DNA of 46,328 nucleotides from Candidatus Nomurabacteria bacterium. Its GTDB lineage: Bacteria > Patescibacteriota > Minisyncoccia > Phycocordibacterales > UBA9973. Position numbers and translations under genes: made by a program. The DNA is taken from contig JAQBRC010000006.1 of the NCBI GenBank assembly GCA_028286705.1, positions 1 through 46,328 on the forward strand. Direction: 5' to 3'. Each line of letters begins with the position of its first letter. Positions within the stretch are counted from its first letter, which is position 1. The notes beneath the pieces were generated by a model. The model did not search any database. It saw only the letters and a program-made list of their open reading frames with translations, and had not been told where the DNA came from. Positions 1 through 7,956 of the stretch are shown piece by piece.

Positions 1-258
1 GAGATTGATATCTCCCTGTCCCTGAAAGACACTATGGCACTGCTTGTTGTTCAGGACCACGGAGCGGGTATTCCTGCTGACAAGAAAGAGCATCTCTTTG
101 AGAAGTTCTTCCGAGCTGAAAATACCGCTCAGCAAGGCACTGGATTGGGCCTATACAGCACCAAGCATATTATTGAGCAGCATGGTGGTACAATCGCCAT
201 AGACAGCATAGAACACCAGGGAACCACTGTCTCAATCACCCTGCCCCTGCAGCAATAG
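1..258 (+). CDS. Sensor histidine kinase, C-terminal fragment (cut by window start)
   Basis: The reading frame is open from base 1, so the gene begins upstream and only the end of the ATP-binding (HATPase_c) domain is visible. The G1-type box reads QDHGAGIPADKK, followed by the F box LFEKFFRAEN and the G2 box GTGLGLYSTKHIIEQHGG, which is the normal order for a histidine kinase. The protein ends shortly after the G2 box, as usual. The next gene, 36 bp downstream, is a receiver-only response regulator and may be its partner. The sensory input cannot be judged from this fragment. Confidence 0.93.
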   Translation, partial: EIDISLSLKDTMALLVVQDHGAGIPADKKEHLFEKFFRAENTAQQGTGLGLYSTKHIIEQHGGTIAIDSIEHQGTTVSITLPLQQ

Positions 259-294
259 TTTCCTATTTTCCCTAAAAACGCTATACTTGAGCAT

Positions 295-663
295 ATGAAA
301 AAAATACTAATTATCGAAGACGACACCTTTCTAAAGAACATTGAGGGTTCAAAGTTCACCAAGAGCGGGTTTGAGGTAGCTACAGCAATTACCAAGGCTG
401 ACATTACTCAGAATCTTGCAACCTCAACTCCTGACATTATCCTTTTGGACATGATGCTTCCTGACATTGACGGAGAGCAGGTATTGAAGAACCTTAAGGC
501 AGATGAGAAGACCAAGAACATTCCTGTTATCGTGTTCTCAAATCTTTCAAGTGACGGAGACATGAAGAAGATGATTGATGGCGGTGCAGCTGAATTCCTC
601 ATCAAGTCTAACTTCACTCTAGACGAAGTTGTTGAAAAGATTCACGCTCTCATTGGACAATAG
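295..663 (+). CDS. Stand-alone response regulator (receiver domain only)
   Basis: The 122-residue protein is a single CheY-like receiver domain. The acidic pair is IIEDD (residues 7-10), the phospho-acceptor aspartate is D52 in IILLDMMLP, and the conserved lysine is in EFLIKSN near residue 104. There is no DNA-binding output domain, so it probably acts through protein contacts or in a phosphorelay. It follows a histidine kinase on the same strand. A TATACT hexamer at 282-287 ends 7 bases before the ATG, suggesting its own promoter and a leaderless message. A strong hairpin terminator follows the stop codon. Confidence 0.93.
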   Translation: MKKILIIEDDTFLKNIEGSKFTKSGFEVATAITKADITQNLATSTPDIILLDMMLPDIDGEQVLKNLKADEKTKNIPVIVFSNLSSDGDMKKMIDGGAAEFLIKSNFTLDEVVEKIHALIGQ

Positions 664-666
664 TTC

Positions 667-704
667 AAACAAAAAAGACTCCCTTCTGGGAGTCTTTTTT
701 GTTT
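667..704. terminator. Bidirectional intrinsic terminator
   Basis: A perfect stem of about 17 bp (core AAAAAAGACTCCC, loop TTCT, then the complement) has an A-tract on one side and a T-tract on the other. It lies between the converging response regulator and the repeat-protein gene and can serve both. Confidence 0.9.
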
Positions 705-2595
705 ATACCTTGAAGCTTTCTTGCAGGTATCCTTTCTTCACCGTTATCGGTTGTGGCGTCGCAACCTTGGTGTATGTTGCGTCTGCGTTCTTCTTATCAA
801 CCGTCACGCTGTATGTTCCGTTAGGAACAAGACAGTAGTAGTTGCCGAGACGGTCTGCAACCTTGTGGGTAATTTCCTGCCCTGTAGCAAGAGACAGTAC
901 ATGGATAATTGCAAATGGCAGTGGCTGCCCTGTAATGGCATCAGTGATAGAACCCTTGGCCTTGTATGCCGGACTATACTGACGAATAAGGAACATCACA
1001 AGGTATACCACAAACACAATGCTGTTATAGATATTGTTACGTGCAATCAATGAGATTGCCGCGATTGAGAAACCGAGACCAAAGAAGATTGTCGAAATAC
1101 GGGCGATAAGAACGTCAGTTTTCTTGTAGTATGAAAGACGCTTTTGTTCAGTCTTGGCAAACTCATTCCAGTCAAAGTTCAACTGGTCCATAGGAATGTT
1201 CTTGGTGATAACTTCTCCCTCTTCTTTAATGGTAATTACATCTCCGAGATAGAGAGCACCGTAGAGCTCATCTTCTGTCTTGTCGGCCAATTTCTTCGAG
1301 GGGAATTCAAAGTTAGTCTTGTTAGCAATGATTCGATACGTGCCTGGCGATACGTAGAATCCGTATCGTCCGTCGATGTCAGTGATTGAAGTAGCGACTT
1401 CGTTGCCATCAAGGTCAGTCAACATCACATATGCGGGATCAATTGGCTGCTTGGTTACACTATCATATACAGTTCCCCATGGATGGCGTCGCTTCTTGAA
1501 TCCGAAGATAACAAGGAGAAGGGTCCATAATCGAAGCGGCAGAAGAATAAGGTCAACGATGCTGATAGGGTTAGCCAATGCAACTACCGCTACGGTGCCA
1601 ACCAATGTCGCTCCCGCACTAACAGCTGTTGCAACCTGTGCTGTTTTTTCTCCTTCTGGACTACGAACAACATTCAATACCTTGGTTGCAGCAGGTGCCA
1701 ACGTTTTGCCAATATCAGTAATTACTTTTGTCGCAGTGCCCAATGCACCGACAATAGTGTTTGAAATTGTTCCAATAGACTCAAGAAACCCTGGGGGAAG
1801 CTGAAGACCTTTATCAAAAATTCCTGGTGTGGGAGTGTCGGTGGGGGTATCCGTAGGAGGAGTCGTAGGCTCCTGCATGTCACCAGGAAGATTGTTTGCT
1901 GGTGGCTGATCTGCTGGTGGAGTGGTAGGCGGAGTAGGTTGCGGTGGCGTTTCGGGCGGAGGAGTAGTGGGGTTCGGAGGAGGAGTAGTTGGAGTGCCGG
2001 GAGTACCCGGAGCACCTCCCGCACCCCCTCCACCTGAAGTACCACCGTTTGTATCCATTACCCAATTAGTGTGTACACAGGTAGCAGCACTGGCACAGTC
2101 AAAGACAATCCACCCATAGTTCTGACTCCAGGCATATCCAGCAGGACCAGAGGTACCTCCAAAGTTTCCGTTTGTACCAATCTTTACCGTTGAAATACTG
2201 CCATTAGTAAATGGGCCGAAGTTAATCCATCCGGTGTTTTCTCCCCAGGCATATCCTGAGAGTACTCCTGCATTGTTAGCGATCTTAAAATTTCCATTAG
2301 CGGCGGTGCAACCACTACTAGTATTTACACAGTTGGTAACAATATACCCAACTGAAGAACCCCATGCATACCCGCGCAACTCTGTATCAGATATTGTTAT
2401 GTTGTATTGAGACTGTGTAGTGAACTTACCAAAGTTAATGGACGTATCAGTCATCAAGCTAGAGTCCAAAAAGGCTGCTTTGTATTGACCCGTTCCCGCA
2501 GGATCAATGGTACCAGAAGCAGCGATAGCTGCAGTTGTTAGAGCTAAAGCTAGCGTAGCCCCAATAAAAATATTCTTTAGGGGAAAAGATTTCAT
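703..2595 (-). CDS. Secreted/envelope protein with GYAW repeats, Pro-rich linker and two carboxypeptidase-regulatory-like domains
   Basis: This is a 630-residue protein of unknown function. It has an N-terminal signal peptide (hydrophobic stretch about 8-25, ending AIAAS). Three repeats follow, of the form GYAWGSSVGYIV, GYAWGENTGWINF and GYAWSQNYGWIVF, a pattern seen in many CPR secreted proteins. Next come a Gly patch and a long Pro/Thr linker (about 190-255), two hydrophobic helices (about 325-370), and a CarboxypepD_reg/SdrB-like beta domain (GTVYDSVTKQPIDPAYV ... SPGTYRI). Two more membrane helices and a second copy of that beta domain (GSITDAITGQPLPFAIIHV ... PNGTYSV) complete it. The layout suggests a surface-displayed repeat part anchored by several helices. 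TATAAT (2602-2607, minus strand) ends 6 bases before the ATG. Confidence 0.85.
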   Translation of the reverse strand: MKSFPLKNIFIGATLALALTTAAIAASGTIDPAGTGQYKAAFLDSSLMTDTSINFGKFTTQSQYNITISDTELRGYAWGSSVGYIVTNCVNTSSGCTAANGNFKIANNAGVLSGYAWGENTGWINFGPFTNGSISTVKIGTNGNFGGTSGPAGYAWSQNYGWIVFDCASAATCVHTNWVMDTNGGTSGGGGAGGAPGTPGTPTTPPPNPTTPPPETPPQPTPPTTPPADQPPANNLPGDMQEPTTPPTDTPTDTPTPGIFDKGLQLPPGFLESIGTISNTIVGALGTATKVITDIGKTLAPAATKVLNVVRSPEGEKTAQVATAVSAGATLVGTVAVVALANPISIVDLILLPLRLWTLLLVIFGFKKRRHPWGTVYDSVTKQPIDPAYVMLTDLDGNEVATSITDIDGRYGFYVSPGTYRIIANKTNFEFPSKKLADKTEDELYGALYLGDVITIKEEGEVITKNIPMDQLNFDWNEFAKTEQKRLSYYKKTDVLIARISTIFFGLGFSIAAISLIARNNIYNSIVFVVYLVMFLIRQYSPAYKAKGSITDAITGQPLPFAIIHVLSLATGQEITHKVADRLGNYYCLVPNGTYSVTVDKKNADATYTKVATPQPITVKKGYLQESFKV

Positions 2596-2625
2596 TACCC
2601 AATTATAGTACGTTTTTTTATAAAG

Positions 2626-2665
2626 TAATAATGAAAAACCCCAGAGATGGGGGTTTTCATTATTA
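2626..2665 (-). terminator. Intrinsic terminator downstream of the 79-residue protein gene
   Basis: A long inverted repeat (TAATAATGAAAA / TTTTCATTATTA around CCCC / GGGG, one bulged base) directly follows the end of the leftward small gene. Its T-rich side faces leftward transcription. Confidence 0.75.
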
Positions 2666-2678
2666 CCTTCCTCTGATA

Positions 2679-2918
2679 TTAATTAAAGTCTTTTCGTTCG
2701 TTTTCTTTAGGGGAATGAAGGTTGTCCATTTTCTCTTTCCATTCTTCAGCCTTTATATGCGTTCCATCAAAATCAGTTGTATACCATGCACCATCCCCGT
2801 CTTGAGTAAGGGGTCTATTGTAGATGTTATATAACGCTCTTGCATTGGCGACTACTTCTTCTTGGGAGAATTGAGGTACTTTTGGTGCTTCAGGAAATTG
2901 TATGTTTAATTGTTCCAT
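2679..2918 (-). CDS. Small hypothetical protein (79 residues)
   Basis: I do not recognise this protein. It is soluble, rich in acidic and amide residues, with no signal peptide or membrane segment. It begins MEQLNIQFPEAPKVPQF and contains an aromatic segment GDGAWYTTDFDGTHIKAEEW. It is a single-gene unit: a hairpin terminator follows it, and another unit's terminator (2975-3005) lies just upstream. A TATCAT hexamer preceded by TGT ends 8 bases before the ATG. It could be a small regulator or adaptor, but nothing in the sequence decides this. Confidence 0.6.
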   Translation of the reverse strand: MEQLNIQFPEAPKVPQFSQEEVVANARALYNIYNRPLTQDGDGAWYTTDFDGTHIKAEEWKEKMDNLHSPKENERKDFN

Positions 2919-2974
2919 ATATCTATATGATAACAGAATATGGGGTTAGAAACCTAGAAATGCTTTAAGTATTT

Positions 2975-3005
2975 AAAAAGCACACTCAGCTTGAGTGTGC
3001 TTTTT
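2975..3005 (-). terminator. Intrinsic terminator of the 97-residue membrane protein gene
   Basis: A perfect hairpin (AAAAAGCACACTCA / TGAGTGTGCTTTTT) lies 12 bases beyond the stop codon of the leftward gene at 3018-3311, with a T-tract on the leftward exit side. Confidence 0.85.
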
Positions 3006-3017
3006 AGCGTAATAAAT

Positions 3018-3311
3018 TTATTGTGCCTGAACAGTTGTTGAGGTTGCTGGGGCAGGGACTGCAGTTGTACCTGCTGCAGGTTGCTGATCGTCCTGTACCT
3101 CTCCGTCGTTAGGGTTGGTATTGTTATCATCGCGCATCATCGATTCCTGACCTTGCTCGTTACGATCGCCATGACCTTCTTCTCGTGAGACAGCAAGACC
3201 AATAGTAGCTGCTGTCATAAGTACCAATGCAATCGCAAGTCCGCAGATAATAGCGTTCTTGCTGATTACTACTGTCTTTGACTCCACCTTTTTGTTTTCA
3301 ATAGTTTCCAT
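3018..3311 (-). CDS. Small single-span membrane protein with low-complexity exterior
   Basis: The product is a 97-residue protein with one hydrophobic helix (about 19-44, NAIICGLAIALVLMTAATIGLAV) after a short charged N terminus. A charged Asp/Asn/Glu-rich segment and an Ala/Pro/Thr tail follow (TTAVPAPATSTTVQAQ). The topology fits a signal anchor with a disordered outer tail. The 102-residue protein at 8717-9022 has the same general plan. No catalytic motif is present and the function is unknown. Confidence 0.65.
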   Translation of the reverse strand: METIENKKVESKTVVISKNAIICGLAIALVLMTAATIGLAVSREEGHGDRNEQGQESMMRDDNNTNPNDGEVQDDQQPAAGTTAVPAPATSTTVQAQ

Positions 3312-3379
3312 ATGTATTAATTCGATTATTAGCTGTTACGGGTTAATAGTAATTTCCCTAGATGAAGTTTCGATGAACT

Positions 3380-4159
3380 TTACACAATGACCTTTTCGGT
3401 CGAAACATCCTTCTTCGTCGTCGTTAGGTATATGACAGTCCCCAATATTGCCATAAGGAAAAGGGCGCTTGTAACAACAGTTCCCAACCCCAGACCTCCG
3501 TCAATCTTGTCCTGTGACAGGAAGTCACCAATCGATGCTCCCAATGGGCGCGTAAGGATATAGGCTATCCAGAAAGAAAACACTGCATTCATTTTCATTT
3601 TCTTGTGGGCAAAGTATACGACCGCAATAGCTGCTGCAAACAATGCTGCGGATATAAAGTAGCCAACGTTGAGCGTTTCAGCGATAAGGTCGCCCGCTGC
3701 GGTTCCCAATGCAAAGGTAAACAGGATTGTCAGCCAGTAGAATGCTTCTCTGCTCTTGGTAAAAATCGAATGAATGGAAAGTGTCTTTTCCTTGGCATAC
3801 CAGATAAGAAACGTTATCGCCAGTGCGATAGAAAATACGATTGTCGTTGTTACCAATGAAATGCCAAGATTATCGGTAAGGTTATCCGTAATGAGCGTTC
3901 CAACAATACTGATCAGCACTACTGAAAGCCAGTATATGCTTGGAGTATATTTTTTTGACCGGAACTGAAATATAAGCGCAACAACAAGCAATACTCCCAT
4001 GACGAGACTGGTACCTGTTAGCCCTAGATTAAGATTAGTATTTAAAAAGTCAGCAGCTGTCTCCCCTACCGTTGTACAAAGGATCTTGATGATCCAAAAA
4101 TAAAGGGTTATCTCAGGGACTTTGTTCAGTAATTGCCTTCCGATATTTTTTGTATTCAT
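3380..4159 (-). CDS. DUF347 / COG4705-type multi-span membrane protein
   Basis: A 259-residue integral membrane protein with about eight hydrophobic helices. Four internal repeats each carry a short polar motif typical of DUF347: TTVGETAADFL, GTLITDNLTDNLG, GTAAGDLIAETL and RPLGASIGDFLSQ. A cytoplasmic C terminus follows (TTKKDVSTEKVIV). The family is annotated as membrane-anchored proteins of unknown function, and the intramembrane acidic residues would suit ion or metal handling, which is inference. It lies 48 bp downstream of the CPBP protease gene on the same strand and may be part of that transcript. Confidence 0.75.
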   Translation of the reverse strand: MNTKNIGRQLLNKVPEITLYFWIIKILCTTVGETAADFLNTNLNLGLTGTSLVMGVLLVVALIFQFRSKKYTPSIYWLSVVLISIVGTLITDNLTDNLGISLVTTTIVFSIALAITFLIWYAKEKTLSIHSIFTKSREAFYWLTILFTFALGTAAGDLIAETLNVGYFISAALFAAAIAVVYFAHKKMKMNAVFSFWIAYILTRPLGASIGDFLSQDKIDGGLGLGTVVTSALFLMAILGTVIYLTTTKKDVSTEKVIV

Positions 4160-4207
4160 ATGCTAAAAGAATACAAATCATATATGAAGCCTTCATGAAG
4201 AAGCCTG

Positions 4208-4864
4208 TTAATAAGTGATTCCCGGTATGACGAAGAATCCGTACAGCACGGCATAAAAGTTAAGGAGCGAATGACTCAGAATAATAAGTGGCAAGCTAGG
4301 ATAACGATAGTACATAATCGCAAAACCGAGTCCCCCGACAAGCGCAACCGGCAGCCCTACCAACGGATTAGGAAAGATCGTATGGAGAAAGACAAACAAA
4401 GCAGTATTTAGCGCGATAATGAAAAGAGGGTTTTTGAACAGCCTTCCAAGGGCAGGCATAAGGTATCCCCTGTATATTATTTCCTGAAATACTGAGACAA
4501 CGAAGAATGTATACAGGAAGTGCTGATGGTTCCACCACGCACTGAGTTCCTCAACCTTCGTAATGCTTTCGCCAAACTGTGTGATGAGAAGGGTCATGAC
4601 AAGGGTGAAGATGGCGTAGGGCAAGAGGTATTTCTTGAAGGTAGACTTCTGAACACCGAGCATTCGCCAGCTCCACTTTTCCACAAAAAGTACTACAAGA
4701 AATACAACTACAATTATCGCCATCAGCAACACTCTCCTGTTTAAGGGGATAAATCCTAAGTGTACGAGAAGTATGGGGAGAATGAATACCAATAAAATCT
4801 GAAGGGTGATTTCCTTTCTTGTGTTTTTTATATTCTCAATCGAATATTTTAGATGTTCATTCAT
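4208..4864 (-). CDS. CPBP-family intramembrane metalloprotease (CAAX/Abi type)
   Basis: A 218-residue membrane protein with about seven hydrophobic helices. The family signatures are present: FQEIIYRGYL (motif 1, normally EExxxR, here with Gln in place of the first Glu), FVFLHTIF (motif 2, FxxxH) and ILSHSLLNFY (motif 3, HxxxN). The Gln substitution is tolerated in some members, so activity is likely but not certain. Prokaryotic CPBP proteins include bacteriocin self-immunity and membrane-protein processing enzymes. It lies 18 bp beyond the EEP-hydrolase gene, yet has its own TATCAT box (4872-4877, TGA-extended) ending 7 bases before the ATG. Confidence 0.85.
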   Translation of the reverse strand: MNEHLKYSIENIKNTRKEITLQILLVFILPILLVHLGFIPLNRRVLLMAIIVVVFLVVLFVEKWSWRMLGVQKSTFKKYLLPYAIFTLVMTLLITQFGESITKVEELSAWWNHQHFLYTFFVVSVFQEIIYRGYLMPALGRLFKNPLFIIALNTALFVFLHTIFPNPLVGLPVALVGGLGFAIMYYRYPSLPLIILSHSLLNFYAVLYGFFVIPGITY

Positions 4865-4882
4865 TGTCCTAATGATATCATC

Positions 4883-5659
4883 TTATACTAATATCAGAGA
4901 AACGGGGTCGTGATCAGAAAGTGCTGGCTCAATGTACAAGGGTTCATTGCTTTTAATACTCAACCCTAATTGTTCTATATCCTTGGTAAGGATATAGTCA
5001 TACCGTTCAGACAAAAGAACCCTGTTTATCCAATTGTTAACATGAGGATTTTCCTTACGATATGATGGGAACACACCTTCGAAACCATCATGATGACCAA
5101 ACCCATTCTTGTTGAGCATCTTTCCCAACGGACTATCTTTCATCATGTCATGTTCGTTGAAGTCCCCTGCTAACACAGTGGGCAAATCAGGCTCATGCTT
5201 CATTGTGGCGAAAAGCGTATGCAATTGTCGTATGCGAATTCTATTGGTGTTTATGAACTTACTCGACTGATGATGAAGGTGAATATTGAGTATACGCAAA
5301 AGCCCTTTTGGCGTTTCCAAGATAGTCTCAAGCACGCCCTTGTTTCCGATAATCTCGCTGACCGATATGCCCCACCTGCCAAAAGGAATGAACCGTACCG
5401 ATCTGATGGGGTACTTTGAAAACGTAAGCAGTCCACCATTGTTTCGTCGTATTCCTGCCTCTGATACAGCATCATAATATCCCTGACTTCTCATATATTC
5501 AGACAACAATGACCGGTGTTTGAGACTCCATGATTCTTGCAGACAAATAATATCTGTTTTCCTGTCTGCCAAGAACTTACCAATCTGCAATAGTCGTCTT
5601 TCCCTGTCTCGAACAAACCATAACGGCAAGTCCCAAATGTTGTAGGTGATTATTTCCAT
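4883..5659 (-). CDS. Endonuclease/exonuclease/phosphatase (EEP) family hydrolase
   Basis: The 258-residue protein has the EEP-fold metal and catalytic signatures in order: TYNIWDLPLWF (Asn), CLQESW (Glu), LNIHLHHQ (His), LAGDFNEHD (Asp/Asn), RYDYIL (Asp) and ALSDHDPVSL (terminal Asp-His). There is no exonuclease III DNA-binding signature; the bona fide ExoIII of this window is at 14108-14878. Starting only 3 bp after the glycosyltransferase stop codon and following a PAP2 phosphatase, it more plausibly cleaves a lipid-linked or sugar phosphate than DNA. That is inferred from neighbours. Confidence 0.85.
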   Translation of the reverse strand: MEIITYNIWDLPLWFVRDRERRLLQIGKFLADRKTDIICLQESWSLKHRSLLSEYMRSQGYYDAVSEAGIRRNNGGLLTFSKYPIRSVRFIPFGRWGISVSEIIGNKGVLETILETPKGLLRILNIHLHHQSSKFINTNRIRIRQLHTLFATMKHEPDLPTVLAGDFNEHDMMKDSPLGKMLNKNGFGHHDGFEGVFPSYRKENPHVNNWINRVLLSERYDYILTKDIEQLGLSIKSNEPLYIEPALSDHDPVSLILV

Positions 5660-5662
5660 AGG

Positions 5663-6403
5663 CTATCGCGGATGAACTATTTCAGCACTTTGTTCGCTTG
5701 AATAAGTCCGACCAATAGCAAGGCTGAAGAATGCCTTGTAATAGTTCATTGAGGTAGTAAAAAATCCCTGCGTGGCAAATCTGCGATGAGACGTTTTCAT
5801 GACCAGTCCCGTATCAAAGACAATCTTTCCAAATGGGACAATTCTTTTTGCTGTATCAGTATCCTCAGCATAAAACTGCAAGGCGGTATTGTATCCGCCA
5901 GCTTTCTCTAATGCCGTTTTTCTGATAAAAGCATTCCCTCCAATAAGCAGTGCTCCCCTCTTTTTCTTTTGAAGATACCAGCTAAAAAATCGGTAAAGGG
6001 TTTTCTGACTCGCTAAGGCAAAAAATTTGAAATACCAAGAACCGTCATAGTAATCATATGGACCGGTCACCCCTACTACATGCGGGTCTTTGAAATAAGG
6101 TGATGCAATAGAAAGCCAATGTTTGTTTGGAAGACAGTCTGCATCCAGTTGCGCTAGAACTGCCCCAGTAGCCGCAGCAAGCCCCGCACTTCGAGCAAAG
6201 AGTAATCCCTGTCTCGATTCCTCAACCAGTCGCACCCTTTCATCGCCAAGGTACAAGCGCACTATATTTGCCGTATTGTCAGAGGAATTGTTGTTAACAA
6301 CGACAACTTCAAAATCTGAATACTCTTGGGCAAGAACAGCATCAATTGTCTTGGCAATATACTTTTCTTCATTATAGGCGGGAATGACTACTGATATCTT
6401 CAT
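5663..6403 (-). CDS. Family 2 glycosyltransferase
   Basis: This 246-residue GT-A enzyme has the N-terminal nucleotide-sugar motif VVIPAYNEEKYIAKTIDAVL and the NNNSSDNT segment. The metal-binding DxD is in AQLDADCLPNKHWL (near residue 95), with an ED acceptor/base motif further on (YAEDTDTAKRI). There is no membrane helix except a weakly hydrophobic segment around 125-145. It probably adds a sugar to a lipid or surface polymer on the cytoplasmic face. It overlaps the PAP2 gene by 4 bp (ATGA) and is 3 bp from the EEP gene, so the three are surely co-transcribed and translationally coupled. Confidence 0.9.
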   Translation of the reverse strand: MKISVVIPAYNEEKYIAKTIDAVLAQEYSDFEVVVVNNNSSDNTANIVRLYLGDERVRLVEESRQGLLFARSAGLAAATGAVLAQLDADCLPNKHWLSIASPYFKDPHVVGVTGPYDYYDGSWYFKFFALASQKTLYRFFSWYLQKKKRGALLIGGNAFIRKTALEKAGGYNTALQFYAEDTDTAKRIVPFGKIVFDTGLVMKTSHRRFATQGFFTTSMNYYKAFFSLAIGRTYSSEQSAEIVHPR

Positions 6404-6903
6404 AGGAATGTCATACCAATTAAAACACCTAAGCTTCCTATTACAAACCCCGCTATAACGTCAGTGAAGTAATGAACGCCTAGATATAGCCTACTTATTC
6501 CAATGAGCAGAATGATTAGTATTGCGACAAGGGCAATTACTATTCTTAAGTTTTTTGAAACCTGTTTCTTCATCAGCATGATAGCAATGAAACCATAGAA
6601 TGCCACGGCGATAGTTGCGTGCCCGCTAGGGAAAGAGTAATCGGTTTCTGTTAATAGCGCATTGAGAGGACGAGCGCGGTGGAACACTATTTTTCCAATA
6701 TATGTAATAGGTTCAGATACTGCCAGAGCAATAACAAATGCCTTTAGGTATCGATAGTTTCGGTTGTACACGAGTATTCCCGCAACTAGTATAAAAAGTA
6801 TCCCTATTGTTTTTAAGTCACCGAGGGAAGTGGCTACTTTAAAGAATGCTGTTCTGTCTAGAGAACGAAGGCTGAAGAAAAACTGACTTATTGCTATATC
6901 CAT
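6400..6903 (-). CDS. PAP2-family membrane lipid phosphatase
   Basis: A 167-residue membrane protein with the complete PAP2 signature: KIVFHRARP (KX6RP), YSFPSGHA (PSGH) and SRLYLGVHYFTDV (SRX5HX3D). Such enzymes dephosphorylate undecaprenyl-pyrophosphate, phosphatidylglycerol-phosphate or phosphatidic acid. Its operon with a glycosyltransferase makes lipid-carrier recycling or glycolipid synthesis likely, without fixing the substrate. The stop codon is TGA, which shows that TGA is a stop codon here, unlike in Gracilibacteria or Absconditabacteria. It is the first gene of the leftward envelope operon. Confidence 0.92.
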   Translation of the reverse strand: MDIAISQFFFSLRSLDRTAFFKVATSLGDLKTIGILFILVAGILVYNRNYRYLKAFVIALAVSEPITYIGKIVFHRARPLNALLTETDYSFPSGHATIAVAFYGFIAIMLMKKQVSKNLRIVIALVAILIILLIGISRLYLGVHYFTDVIAGFVIGSLGVLIGMTFL

Positions 6904-6948
6904 ATGCTTTATTTAACTAAAATCATATGAAGAAAAGATGAAGATAGC

Positions 6949-7956
6949 TTACTGCTTTACAGGAAGCGTAACAACAACAATTGTTCCATTGCCAAGTTCG
7001 CTCTTTATATTAATCGTTCCGTGGTACTGCTCAACAATATCCTTGGTGAGAGCAAGTCCTAGCCCTGTTCCGCTACCGCTACGCGCGTTGTCTGCCTTAT
7101 AGAATCTTTTGAAAATATGTGGCAGATCCTTTTCGCTTATGCCGATACCGTTGTCTACTATGGTTACAAGCACGTCTTTGTAACTACGTTCTACCGAAAC
7201 AGTAACCAATCCCCCTTCACGAGTATAGGTAAGGGCGTTCGCAATGATGTTCTTGAATATTCTTCCTAGTGCCTGCTTCTCGCCATTAATAACAGCCTCC
7301 TTGGAAGCTAGCGATGCAGTAAAAGAAAGTTCTATTTTTTTCTGAACTGCTAAACCTTGCAATTGGCTTACCTGCTGCTGCACTATCGTACTTAGTATCA
7401 ATGGCCCTGCCTTTACAGACTTTCCTCTTGAAAGCTCTAAAAGATCGCTTGTCATTGTAGTGAGGTTATTTAGTTCTTCAAGATTACTCCTTAAGACATT
7501 TTTTACGTTTTCTGAGAGCATTTCCTTGCTTCTTAGAAGCACTTCAATTTCAGTCTTCATGACCGCCAATGGCGTACGGAGTTCGTGCGAAGCGTCTGCA
7601 CTAAAAGCCTCTTGTGCTTCGAGTGAACGCTTCACAGGTTTTAGTGTCACCCCTGCCAATATGTAGCTTCCAATTGACGCAAAAAGAAAGATAACGATAT
7701 CGATCGTAATAATCTGAAACTGGATATGGTCAACTGCCGCCTCGTATACCTGGTGACGAATGACTTGGTCAGCAGTCTCGACAAACTCATGTCGAACATT
7801 GTTAATCAAGGAAAAGTACATGGCAGCGCTATAAATTGCCAGCGTCAAAATAATGATCAGCAAGTATAATGCAGTCAGTTTGATACGCGTCCAAACAAAG
7901 ATGTTAGACCGTAAGGCGATAGCCCATTCCTCGAAGTGTTTCCAAGCTTTTTTCAT
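6949..7956 (-). CDS. Membrane sensor histidine kinase (OmpR-pair partner)
   Basis: The 335-residue protein has two membrane helices (about 28-48 and 82-104) with a short extracytoplasmic loop of about 33 residues. A dimerisation/phosphoacceptor domain follows with H124 in ADASHELRTPLAVM, then an ATPase domain (N box FKNIIANALTYT, G1 VDNGIGISEKDL, F box FKRFYKADN, G2 GTGLGLALTKDIVEQYHG). The tiny sensor loop suggests sensing in or at the membrane. Its start overlaps the response-regulator gene by 53 bp; no later Met precedes the first helix, so the long overlap seems real or the true start is a non-ATG codon. Confidence 0.93.
   Translation of the reverse strand: MKKAWKHFEEWAIALRSNIFVWTRIKLTALYLLIIILTLAIYSAAMYFSLINNVRHEFVETADQVIRHQVYEAAVDHIQFQIITIDIVIFLFASIGSYILAGVTLKPVKRSLEAQEAFSADASHELRTPLAVMKTEIEVLLRSKEMLSENVKNVLRSNLEELNNLTTMTSDLLELSRGKSVKAGPLILSTIVQQQVSQLQGLAVQKKIELSFTASLASKEAVINGEKQALGRIFKNIIANALTYTREGGLVTVSVERSYKDVLVTIVDNGIGISEKDLPHIFKRFYKADNARSGSGTGLGLALTKDIVEQYHGTINIKSELGNGTIVVVTLPVKQ

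Noticed and set aside
1722..2119. Pro/Leu/Ser-rich frames on both strands opposite the Pro/Thr linker
   Set aside because: Low-complexity shadows of the repeat-protein gene with no start signals.
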